The notes below the pieces were generated by a model. The model was given only the letters and a program-made list of their open reading frames with translations, was not told the DNA's origin and ran no database searches. From Betaproteobacteria bacterium HGW-Betaproteobacteria-4 (lineage in GTDB: Bacteria; Pseudomonadota; Gammaproteobacteria; Burkholderiales; Rhodocyclaceae): 42,964 nt of DNA. The translations under genes were made by a program, and so were the position numbers. Below, one piece after another: positions 35,326 to 42,964 of this stretch; the first letter of the stretch is position 1, and each line of letters opens with the position of its first letter. Where the stretch lies: positions 1 through 42,964 of the forward strand of contig PHCH01000061.1 in NCBI GenBank assembly GCA_002840785.1. Reading direction: 5' to 3'.

Positions 35326-35869
35326 ATGATTGGAAGACTGACCGGCCTGATCGCCGAAAAGAACCCGCCTCGATGTGCCGATGAGCACCTTCTACAACCT
35401 GCCGGCGAGCGGCGAGAAGGTCACGCTGCTCACCCACTTCGCGGTGCGCGAGGACGGTCATTTCCTTTATGGCTTTCTGACCGAGGCCGAACGCTTTGCC
35501 TTCCGCCAGTTGCTCAAGGTTTCCGGCATCGGTGCCCGTACCGCGCTGTCGGTGCTCTCCGGCCTGTCGGTCAACGATCTGGCCGCCGCCGTCGCGCAGC
35601 AGGAACTCGGTCGGCTGATCAAGGTGCCCGGCATCGGCAAGAAGACGGCCGAGCGCCTGCTCCTCGAACTCAAGGGCAAGCTGGCCGACAGCATCGGCGG
35701 CGTTTCCCTGCATGCTGCGGTCGACGACGCCAAACAGGATATTTCCAACGCCCTGCTCGCCCTCGGCTACAACGAGAAGGAAGCGGCCGCGGCGATGAAG
35801 CAATTGCCAGCCGACATCGGCACCTCGGACGGCATCCGGGCGGCCCTCAAACTGCTGTCCAAGGTCTGA
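35326..35869 (+). pseudogene. ruvA: Holliday junction helicase subunit RuvA, frameshifted near the N-terminus
   Basis: The start [15 protein letters not shown] (ATG 35326) is right for RuvA. At about 35371-35374 the frame changes to [27 protein letters not shown], and the rest is normal ([36 protein letters not shown], final [13 protein letters not shown] and KLLSKV). About 53 nt, coding for the strand that usually reads VLIDCHGVGYEVD, is gone. If real, RuvA could only be made from the internal GTG 35375 and would lack part of its OB fold. Sequencing or assembly loss is likely. Confidence 0.88.
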
Positions 35870-36820
35870 TGATCGAAGATAACGACCACAAACGGCTGGC
35901 GCAAATTGCGCTGGTGGTGCTCCTCATCATCGGCTGTGTTGCCCTGCTGTTGCCCTTCATCGGCGCCATTTTGTTCAGCTTCGTGGTGTGGATGTGCACC
36001 TGGTCGTTCTACGCCGAGAAACTGCGGCCGCGGCTGGGTGGGCGCGATACGCTGGGCGCCTCGCTGATGACGGGGCCTGCCGGCCGAACCGCCGGGCTGG
36101 CTGAGCGGGCTGCCCTTCGTCGGCAGCGAAATCGAGGCGACCTGGCATCGCCTGGCCGGCAACCGCGAGGAACTCAACGGGCTGGTCAAGCAGTTGATCG
36201 CGCCGGCCCGCCAGTTCGCGCTGGCGCTCGGCGGGATTGCCGCCAACGGTCTGCTGCAACTGGCCCTGGTTCTCTTCGTGACATTCTTTTTGTATCGCGA
36301 CGGCGTGGCGATCAGCAAGGCGCTCTATGTCGGCGCCCGCAAGCTGGGCGGCGAACTCGGCGAGAACATGCTGGAAAAGGCGCGCGGGACGGTCGTCGGC
36401 GTCATGCTCGGCATCGTCGGCACGGCGGCGGCGCAGGGCACGGTGGCGATGATCGGCTTCCTCATCGCCGGCGTGCCGGAGGCCATGCTGCTCGGCTTCG
36501 CCACTTTCTTCCTGTCGATGATTCCGGTCGGCCCGCCGCTCATCTGGGGCGGTGCGGCGGCCTGGCTATACAGCGAAGGGCAGACCGGTTGGGCCATCTT
36601 CCTGGTCCTCTATGGCCTGTTTGTCGTCAGCAGTATTGATAATTTCGTCAAGCCGATCCTGATCGCCCGCGGCGCCGGGCTGTCGATTCTGCTCATCGCC
36701 CTCGGTGTGCTCGGCGGCGTACTGGTTTTCGGCTTTATCGGCATCTTTCTCGGCCCGGTCTTGCTGGCCCTGGGCGACATGCTGCTGCAACGCTGGCTTC
36801 GTGAGGAACCCCACGCATGA
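35869..36820 (+). pseudogene. AI-2E family transporter (permease), frameshifted
   Basis: ATG overlaps the ruvA stop (TGATG). The N-terminus has two helices (IALVVLLIIGCVALLLPFIGAILF). After GASLMT at about 36072 the frame shifts. The next recognisable block, LPAEPPGWLSGLPFVGSEIEATWHRLAG, is one base out and continues through six helices (LLQLALVLFVTFFLYRDG, FLIAGVPEAMLLGFATFFLSMIPVGPPLIWGG) to 36820. About 30-40 residues around the third helix are absent. Family members export small molecules or ions. Confidence 0.82.
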
Positions 36821-37890
36821 TCGAAACCGACAAACTGACGCCAACGGCGATTCCTACGGTCGACCGGATAATTGCCCCAAATTCGAAATCGGCCCAGGAG
36901 GAAGCGCTCGAACGCGCCCTGCGCCCCAAGCGGCTGGCCGATTACACCGGTCAGGTCAAGATCCGCGAACAGCTCGAAATCTTCATCCAGGCGGCGCGTA
37001 ACCGCAGCGAATCGCTCGACCACGTGCTGCTCTTCGGCCCGCCGGGGCTGGGCAAGACAACGCTGGCTCACATCGTCGCCGCCGAAATGGGCGTCAACCT
37101 GCGCCAGACTTCCGGCCCGGTCCTTGAGCGGGCCGGCGACCTCGCCGCCATCCTGACCAATCTCGAACCGCACGACGTGCTGTTCATCGACGAAATCCAC
37201 CGGCTTTCCCCGGTGGTCGAGGAAATCCTCTACCCGGCGCTCGAAGATTTCCAGATCGACATCATGATCGGCGAAGGTCCGGCCGCCCGTTCGGTCAAGC
37301 TCGACCTGCCGCCGTTCACGCTGGTCGGTGCGACAACCCGCGCCGGCATGCTGACCAACCCGCTACGCGACCGCTTCGGCATCGTTGCCCGCCTCGAGTT
37401 CTACACGGCGGAAGAACTGCAGAGCATCGTCAGCCGCTCGGCCGCGCTGCTCAACGCGCCGATCGACCCGGAAGGCGCCTTTGAAATCGCCAAGCGTTCG
37501 CGCGGCACGCCGCGTATCGCCAACCGCCTGCTCCGCCGCGTCCGCGACTACGCCGAGGTCAAGGCCGACGGCAACATCACACGCCAGGTGGCCGATGCCG
37601 CGCTAGTCATGCTCGACGTCGATTCGGCCGGGCTAGACATCATGGACCGCAAACTGCTGTCCGCCGTCATCGACAAGTTCGGTGGCGGCCCGGTCGGTGT
37701 CGACAATCTGGCCGCCGCCATCGGCGAAGCGCGCGACACCATCGAGGACGTGCTCGAACCCTATCTGATCCAGCAGGGTTACCTGCAACGTACCCTGCGC
37801 GGCCGCATCGCGACGCCCGCCGTCTACCGCCATCTCGGCCTGCCTGAACCGGCCAGCGCGGTGGTTCGCGACCTGCTGGCCGATAGCTGA
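36817..37890 (+). CDS. ruvB: Holliday junction branch-migration ATPase RuvB
   Basis: 357 aa AAA+ helicase. Walker [13 protein letters not shown] at about residues 71-82, Walker [13 protein letters not shown], sensor GATTRAG, arginine finger region NPLRDRFG, and a C-terminal winged helix ([24 protein letters not shown]). ATG overlaps the permease stop by 4 nt. The N-terminal arm before [16 protein letters not shown] carries a full copy of the dispersed motif (read [14 protein letters not shown], with a rare ATA codon). The frame is intact, so RuvB should be made. Confidence 0.96.
   Translation: MIETDKLTPTAIPTVDRIIAPNSKSAQEEALERALRPKRLADYTGQVKIREQLEIFIQAARNRSESLDHVLLFGPPGLGKTTLAHIVAAEMGVNLRQTSGPVLERAGDLAAILTNLEPHDVLFIDEIHRLSPVVEEILYPALEDFQIDIMIGEGPAARSVKLDLPPFTLVGATTRAGMLTNPLRDRFGIVARLEFYTAEELQSIVSRSAALLNAPIDPEGAFEIAKRSRGTPRIANRLLRRVRDYAEVKADGNITRQVADAALVMLDVDSAGLDIMDRKLLSAVIDKFGGGPVGVDNLAAAIGEARDTIEDVLEPYLIQQGYLQRTLRGRIATPAVYRHLGLPEPASAVVRDLLADS
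36853..36889 (+). repeat. 37-bp dispersed motif, copy inside ruvB
   Basis: Core CCTACGGTCGACCGG (13 of 15), then ATAATTGCCCC, AAATTCGAAAT. About 31 of 37 positions equal the mnmG copy. Here the frame is ACG GTC GAC CGG, one base out of phase with mnmG, so the similarity is in the DNA and not the protein. Confidence 0.8.
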
Positions 37891-39375
37891 TCAGGTCGCG
37901 TCGGCGCTCGGGGCAGTCTCCGCCCCGGCCAGGCAGACGCGGTTGCGGCCGGCGGCCTTGGCGGCATAGAGCGCCGCATCGGCCCGACTGACCGTGTGGT
38001 CAGTCGACTCGGTGCCGTCGAACTGGGCCACGCCAACGCAGATCGACACCTGAATCGCCAGCGTGTTCGGGCAGGGAATGCTCTCCGCCACCGCCTGCCG
38101 GAGCTTCTCGGCGATCTGCCGACCCTCTTCGGCGCCGCAGCCGGGCAGCACCATGAGAAATTCCTCGCCACCCCAGCGCACGGCAAAATCGGCTGCCCGC
38201 AGCGTCGACCGTAGCAGGTGCGCGACGCTGATCAGAACCTCGTCGCCAACCCGGTGGCCATAGCGGTCGTTGATGCTCTTGAAGTGGTCGACGTCGGCGA
38301 GCAGGACGGTGATGGCTTGCGGGTTGCGCCGATAATTGGCCATCAATTTGTCGATCAGGATGCTGAAGGCGTGGCGATTGAGCAGGCCGGTCAGCTTGTC
38401 GGTCGACGCCATTTCCTCGATTTTCGACTGGTAGCGGCCGAGGGCAAGGTAGGTCAGGAAAATGACCACCAGCGTGACGGCCAGGCTGATCGCCAGATTG
38501 ACGTACAGCGTCTGGCGAATGCCGGCCAGCGAGATTTCTTCGTTTTGCTCGACGAACAGGTACCACTTGAGTTCGGAAACGTAATTGACGTTGAGGATGT
38601 GGTTGTCGCCGCCATCGAGGAACTGATAGGAGCCGCTGCGTTCGGCCAGGATGCGGTCGAGGAGCGCGGCCATCCCCTGTCGGCTGCGCAGATCCGGCGC
38701 CTGGCCTTTCTGGCCACCGTGGAGGACAACACGACCGGTGGCGTCGGCAAAGTAGATGGTGCGCTGGAAGCGGGCCTGATATTCCTGAATCAGATGGTGA
38801 ACCGAATCGACAGTCAGGCCGATTCCGGTGGCGCCGATATATTGCCCGGCAAAATCGGCAACGCGGTAATTGATGAAAATAGTCAGCTTGTCGTTGTTGG
38901 CGAGATCGGGATCGACATTGATTTCGTAGTCGTCCCGCATATTTCGGACCCGGTAGTACCAGGCATCGCGCGGCTCGCTTTCGGAAACCTGTTTGAAAGC
39001 GCCTTCGCTGGTGTAGTAATTGCGGGTCTTGTCGGAGACGAAGAAGCTGCTGAAGGCGTTGTTGCGCAGTTTGACCTCGGCCAGGTAACGGGCCAGTTCG
39101 CGGTCATCCTTTTCGCCCCGGAGCACCCAGTCGCGCAGGAAAGTGTCGTGCGCCATGGTGGACGAAATGAGAACGGGCCGGACCAGATCCTTCTGGATTT
39201 CCGAATAGATGTTGCTGGAAGTCAGCGGCAGATCCTGGCCGATGATGGCGCTGCGGATGGCCTCCTTGGAAACGAAATAGCCGAACAGCGTCGTGGCGAA
39301 AAAGCCGGCGCTGAGGAGCAGGCTCAAGAGCAGGATCAGGCTGCGTCGATCACCGATTTTCAAATGACGGGGCAT
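37891..39375 (-). CDS. Membrane-bound diguanylate cyclase (GGDEF)
   Basis: 494 aa from MPRHLKIGDRRS. An N-terminal helix (about 12-34) and a second helix (about 295-320, LAISLAVTLVVIFLTYLAL) bracket a periplasmic dCache-like sensor (YYTSEGAFKQVSESEPRDAWYYRV, GATGIGLTVDSVHHLI). The cytoplasmic GGDEF domain has the GGEEF active site and an upstream RxxD (RAAD) inhibitory site at the right 5-residue distance. Predicted to make cyclic-di-GMP in response to an external ligand. It ends 1 nt from convergent ruvB. Confidence 0.93.
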   Translation of the reverse strand: MPRHLKIGDRRSLILLLSLLLSAGFFATTLFGYFVSKEAIRSAIIGQDLPLTSSNIYSEIQKDLVRPVLISSTMAHDTFLRDWVLRGEKDDRELARYLAEVKLRNNAFSSFFVSDKTRNYYTSEGAFKQVSESEPRDAWYYRVRNMRDDYEINVDPDLANNDKLTIFINYRVADFAGQYIGATGIGLTVDSVHHLIQEYQARFQRTIYFADATGRVVLHGGQKGQAPDLRSRQGMAALLDRILAERSGSYQFLDGGDNHILNVNYVSELKWYLFVEQNEEISLAGIRQTLYVNLAISLAVTLVVIFLTYLALGRYQSKIEEMASTDKLTGLLNRHAFSILIDKLMANYRRNPQAITVLLADVDHFKSINDRYGHRVGDEVLISVAHLLRSTLRAADFAVRWGGEEFLMVLPGCGAEEGRQIAEKLRQAVAESIPCPNTLAIQVSICVGVAQFDGTESTDHTVSRADAALYAAKAAGRNRVCLAGAETAPSADAT

Positions 39376-39503
39376 GGCATCGATTATGTGGGACGGCGGC
39401 CGGGAATGCCATGAATTCACGTTGTTTTGTTGGCGGGGAAAAAGTATTGCTCTGGAAACAGATCGTTACAAAACAATGCTGCGGCGCAATGTAAAATTCC
39501 GGG

Positions 39504-39926
39504 ATGAAATACGAGCCGAAGCCGAACGCCTTCACCATTCCTGTCCGCGTTTACTACGAGGATACGGATGCCGGCGGGGTCGTTTACTACGCCAATTACC
39601 TCAAATTCTTCGAACGCTGCCGCACCGAGTGGATGCGTTTTGCCGGCCATGACCAGTCGGCCCTGGCCGCCGAAGCCGGCATCGGTTTCGTGGCGCGCAA
39701 GGCGAGCTGCGAATACCTCAAGCCGGCGCGTCTCGACGACGAATTGATCGTCGGCCTCGAAGTCGAAAAACTCACCCGCGTCCGCGTTGTCTTCCGTCAG
39801 CACGTCCGCCGCGGTGACGTCGAACTGGTCACCGGCACCGTCGAAATCGCCTGCGTCAACATGGCCACCATGACGCCCTCCGCCATCCCCGAATTCCTGC
39901 ACAGCAAACTGGAAGCGCTTAAATGA
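39504..39926 (+). CDS. ybgC: Tol-Pal system-associated acyl-CoA thioesterase YbgC
   Basis: 140 aa hot-dog fold thioesterase. [30 protein letters not shown] holds the catalytic Asp (about residue 22) and Tyr/Asn neighbours typical of YbgC. First gene of the tol cluster; its stop overlaps the tolQ start. Upstream 39376-39503 is the probable promoter region of the cluster, but I could not fix a convincing -35/-10 pair. Confidence 0.93.
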   Translation: MKYEPKPNAFTIPVRVYYEDTDAGGVVYYANYLKFFERCRTEWMRFAGHDQSALAAEAGIGFVARKASCEYLKPARLDDELIVGLEVEKLTRVRVVFRQHVRRGDVELVTGTVEIACVNMATMTPSAIPEFLHSKLEALK

Positions 39927-40600
39927 ACGTCACCCAGGATCTTTCCATCCTTCACCTCATTCTTCAGGCCAGTGCGGTTGTCCAGGCTGTCATGGCCTTG
40001 CTGGCCGGCGTTTCGTTCATGTCCTGGTACTACATTTTCATGAAGTGGTTTGCCGTCAAGCAGGCGCGGGCCAAGACCGAAACCTTCGAGCGCGACTTCT
40101 GGTCGGGCGGCGACCTCAACAACCTGTTCAACAGCGCGGTCAGTGACCGCCACCACGCCGGTTCCATGGAACGCATCTTCGAGGCGGGTTTCCGTGAATT
40201 CACCAAGCTGCGCGGCCAGAAGAACCTGGAGTCCAAGGACTTCGTCGACGGCTCCCGCCGCGCCATGCGCGCCACCTATCAGCGCGAGATGGATTCGCTG
40301 GAATCGCATCTTGCCTTCCTCGCCTCGGTCGGCTCGGTCAGCCCCTACATCGGCCTGTTCGGCACCGTCTGGGGCATCATGCATGCCTTCCGCGGTCTGT
40401 CCAACGTCGGTCAGGCAACCCTCGCCTCGGTTGCCCCGGGCATTGCCGAAGCGCTGGTTGCCACGGCTATCGGCTTGTTCGCGGCGATTCCGGCGGTGCT
40501 TGCCTACAACCGTTTCTCGCATGACATCGACCGTCTGGCCACCCGTTACGAGTCGTTCATGGAAGAGTTCTCGAACATCCTGCAAAGGCAGATGCGTTAA
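39923..40600 (+). CDS. tolQ: Tol-Pal system proton channel subunit TolQ
   Basis: 225 aa, three membrane helices (about 15-38, 135-158, 170-190). The MotA/ExbB signature is present: [25 protein letters not shown] and [27 protein letters not shown]. With TolR it uses proton flow to drive TolA and keep the outer membrane constricted at division. Confidence 0.96.
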   Translation: MNVTQDLSILHLILQASAVVQAVMALLAGVSFMSWYYIFMKWFAVKQARAKTETFERDFWSGGDLNNLFNSAVSDRHHAGSMERIFEAGFREFTKLRGQKNLESKDFVDGSRRAMRATYQREMDSLESHLAFLASVGSVSPYIGLFGTVWGIMHAFRGLSNVGQATLASVAPGIAEALVATAIGLFAAIPAVLAYNRFSHDIDRLATRYESFMEEFSNILQRQMR

Positions 40601-40603
40601 GCC

Positions 40604-41005
40604 ATGCGCCAGCGTCGTCTGAAAAGCGAAATCAACGTCGTTCCCTACATCGACGTCATGCTCGTGCTGCTCGTCATCTTCATGGTGGCGACGCCGATGA
40701 TGACGACCGGCTCGGTCGATCTGCCGGCCTCGGGAACAGCGCCGCAGAAGCCAGACAAGTACGTCAAGGTGCAGATCAAGGACGACGGCAGCCTGTCGCT
40801 GTTCAGCATCACGGGGGACGAGAAGAAGCTCAGGGGCATCAAGGAGCTCAAGGCCGAACTGGCGGTTCTGAACGCCGCTGACCGGAACACGCCTATCCTC
40901 ATCGCCGGCGCCAAGGAAACCCAGTACAAGAACGTCATCGAAGTGCTCGACGAAGCCAAGCGCGCCGGATTCGATAAGGTTGGCCTGGAAACCGCCAGCA
41001 AATAA
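40604..41005 (+). CDS. tolR: Tol-Pal system subunit TolR
   Basis: 133 aa. One N-terminal helix with the essential aspartate (INVVPYIDVMLVLLVIFMV, Asp17), then a periplasmic ExbD/TolR domain (TPILIAGAKETQYKNVIEVLDEAKRAGFDKVGLET). Starts 3 nt after the tolQ stop. Confidence 0.95.
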   Translation: MRQRRLKSEINVVPYIDVMLVLLVIFMVATPMMTTGSVDLPASGTAPQKPDKYVKVQIKDDGSLSLFSITGDEKKLRGIKELKAELAVLNAADRNTPILIAGAKETQYKNVIEVLDEAKRAGFDKVGLETASK

Positions 41006-41011
41006 GTGGAC

Positions 41012-41767
41012 ATGATCTTCAACAAACCCGAAGAACCCGGCAAGAAGTACGCGCTGTCGTTCACCGTTCTGGTGCACGTCGCCCTGGTCGCCTTTCTGTT
41101 CTTCGGAGTGCAGTGGAAACGCAGCCAGCCGGAGATCATGGAGGTCGAGTTGTGGTCGTCGCGACCGATGCCCGCCCAGGTCGTGCCGCCCCCTCCGCCG
41201 CCGCCTGAAGTGAAGCCGGAGCCGAAGCCGCTACCCAAGGTCGAACCGAAGCCGGCCCCGGTGGAGAAAAAGCCGGAGATCGTGGTCAAGGTCGAAAAGA
41301 AGAAGCCGGAACCGAAGAAACCGGAACCGCCCAAGCCCGAGTTGAAAAAGCCTGAACCGAAGCCCGTTCCGCCCAAGGATCCGTTCAAGGAAATGCTCGA
41401 GCGCGAGGACAAGCAACGCCAGGCCCGCGACCTGCAGAACAAGCTGGCCGCGCAGGCCGAGACGGAACAGCGTGCATCGGCCAGCCGGCGCGGCCTGGCC
41501 GACTATACGAACAAGATACGTTTGCGTATCAAGAGCAACCTGGCGCTGCCGCCGGGCATCCAGGGCAATCCGGAGGCCATTTTCGAGGTCACCCAGTTGC
41601 CGACCGCGGAAGTGCTTTCGGTCAAGCTGAAACGATCGAGCGGCAATCCGGCGCTGGATAGCGCCATTGAGCGCGCCATCCGCCGCTCATCGCCCTTGCC
41701 GAAGCCGGATGATCCCTCGCTTTTCCAGCGCACGCTGGAAATTAAACACAAGCCGTTTGAAGAGTAG
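41012..41767 (+). CDS. tolA: Tol-Pal system protein TolA
   Basis: 251 aa from ATG 41012 (GTG 41006 directly after the tolR stop is an alternative). One membrane anchor (FTVLVHVALVAFLFFGV), then a long Pro/Lys/Glu repeat region (PEPK, KKPEPKKPEPPKPE) crossing the periplasm, and a C-terminal TonB-like domain (YTNKIRLRIKSNLALPPGI, SSGNPALDSAIERAIRRSSPLPKP). Links the inner-membrane TolQR motor to TolB and Pal. Confidence 0.93.
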   Translation: MIFNKPEEPGKKYALSFTVLVHVALVAFLFFGVQWKRSQPEIMEVELWSSRPMPAQVVPPPPPPPEVKPEPKPLPKVEPKPAPVEKKPEIVVKVEKKKPEPKKPEPPKPELKKPEPKPVPPKDPFKEMLEREDKQRQARDLQNKLAAQAETEQRASASRRGLADYTNKIRLRIKSNLALPPGIQGNPEAIFEVTQLPTAEVLSVKLKRSSGNPALDSAIERAIRRSSPLPKPDDPSLFQRTLEIKHKPFEE

Positions 41768-41789
41768 AATCGCGCGAACTTTTACGAAA

Positions 41790-42964
41790 ATGAATGCAAT
41801 GTCCCGAATTTTCCGCAGCTGTCGATCGAGATCACCGGCGCCGGTGCCAACCGGATTCCGGTGACCATCGTTGATTTTCCCGGCGATCCAACCGCGTCCC
41901 GCATCATCACCTCGACGGTGCGCGCTGATCTCGAGCGCAGCGGCCTGTTCAAGCTGGTCGATCACGGCAACCTCGCCCTTGACGAAAACGCACCGATCAA
42001 CCACGCCGACTGGAAGGGCCGCGGCGCCGACGCGCTGGCTGCCGGGAGCATTGCGCGCAGCGCCGACGGCCGACTGGAAGCCCGTTTCCGCCTGTACGAC
42101 ACGCAAAAAGGCGTCGCCCTCGGCGGTGCCGCCTACGTCACCAGCAACGTCCAACTGCGCGCCGCCGGCCACCGCATCGCCGACTACATCTACGAAAAGC
42201 TGACCGGCGAAAAGGGCGTCTTCTCGACGCGCATCGCCTATGTCGTCAAGGCCCGTGGTCGTTTCCTGCTGCAGATTGCCGATTCCGACGGCCAGAATGC
42301 GGCCACCGCGCTGACCTCCATCGAGCCGATCATTTCCCCGGTCTGGTCGCCTGATGGCGGCCGCCTCGCCTACGTTTCCTTCGAGAAGAAAAAGCCGGTC
42401 ATCTACGTCCATTCGCTGGCCTCAGGCCAGCGCCACATCGTCGCCAATTTCAAGGGCTCCAACTCGGCGCCGGCCTGGTCGCCGGACGGTCGCAAGCTGG
42501 CCGTCGTCCTCTCCAAGGACGGCTTCTCGCAGATCTACAAGGTCAATGCCGACGGCAGCGGCCTGCAGCGCCTGACCCAGTCGTCCGGCATCGACACCGA
42601 GCCGCGCTACTCGCCCGATGGCGGCACGATCTACTTCACCTCCGATCGCGGCGGCAGCCCGCAGATCTACCAGACCGACGCCAACGGCGGCGAAGTCAGG
42701 CGCGTCACCTTCGAAGGCAGCTACAACGTCTCGCCACGCCCGTCGCCGGATGGCAAGAGCCTCGCCTTCATCAGCCGCCGCGAAGGTCGCTTCCAGCTCG
42801 CCGTCATGGATCTGGCCAGTCGCCAGGTCCAGGTCGTGAGCGACTCGAACAAGGACGAATCCCCGAGTTTCGCCCCCAACAGCCGCATGATCCTGATCGC
42901 CACTGAAATTGGCGGGCGCGGCGTACTATCGGCTGTCTCCAGCGATGGCAGGATCAAACAACGC
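41790..42964 (+). pseudogene. tolB: Tol-Pal system beta-propeller protein TolB, frameshifted in the signal peptide and cut by the window end
   Basis: ATG 41799 gives MSRIF (41790 adds three residues). At about 41813-41816 the frame changes and the mature protein begins QLSIEITGAGANRIPVTIVDFPG. It then reads cleanly to the right edge, with the N-terminal domain and WD40-like blades (SPVWSPDGGRLAYVSFE, SAPAWSPDGRKLAVVLS, EPRYSPDGGTIYFTSDRGG). The hydrophobic core of the signal peptide (about 15 residues) is missing with a frameshift. TolB is periplasmic and needs that signal. About 16-20 C-terminal residues lie beyond the window. Because the rest is undamaged, missing sequence is more likely than true decay. 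Confidence 0.88.

Overview
The window reads as chromosomal DNA of a GC-rich betaproteobacterium. The order mnmG-rsmG-parA-parB followed by atpI-atpB-atpE-atpF-atpH-atpA, a PEP-CTERM protein, a ruvC-ruvA-ruvB cluster next to ybgC-tolQRAB, and a permuted two-piece tmRNA gene all fit Rhodocyclales (a Dechloromonas/Azonexus-like organism is my best guess; the family is inferred, not proven).

Layout. 1-2670 (minus): ATP synthase operon from a clear sigma-70 promoter, leaving the window inside atpA. 2682-6809 (minus): mnmG, rsmG, parA, parB joined by 4-nt overlaps. 6808-10644 (plus): a receiver-TPR protein and a secreted FecR/DUF6600 protein. 10648-15481 (minus): a branched-chain amino acid type ABC importer in which LivH, LivM and LivG are one polypeptide, plus LivF and LivK. 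15608-16937 (plus): ribE, a small lipoprotein gene and ssrA. 16963-20609 (minus): a copper-type TonB receptor, a Crp/Fnr regulator and TonB. 20772-24871: a Sel1 protein, an incomplete PTS (EI, HPr, mannose-type IIA) and an EamA exporter. 24955-29099: LysR, a c-type haem protein, a HxlR/QorB redox pair and a second EamA exporter behind a terminator and two tiny ORFs. 29236-32571 (minus): bacteriohemerythrin, a PEP-CTERM protein and a YjgR/HerA-like ATPase. 32731-37890 (plus): yebC, an exonuclease, a third EamA, ruvC, ruvA, an AI-2E permease and ruvB. 37891-39375 (minus): a GGDEF protein. 39504-end (plus): ybgC-tolQ-tolR-tolA-tolB.

The most unusual signal is a dispersed 37-bp motif that no gene explains: a 15-bp core (GCTACGGTCAACCGG) followed, at fixed spacing, by AT-rich tracts about one helical turn apart. 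I find seven good copies and at least two diverged ones. They sit between genes beside hairpins and also inside coding sequence (mnmG, crp, ruvB, a fecR-like gene, an eamA gene), in both orientations and in different reading frames, without indels. Architecture and distribution resemble the Pasteurellaceae DNA uptake signal sequence, so I propose an uptake-signal-like motif in this lineage.

A second pattern is that several well-conserved genes (ribE, yebC, ruvA, the AI-2E permease, the YjgR-like ATPase, tolB, perhaps the receiver gene and the tmRNA tag) have each lost roughly 50-110 bp internally, some with a frameshift. Assembly error is the simplest explanation, but it affects how these genes should be read.
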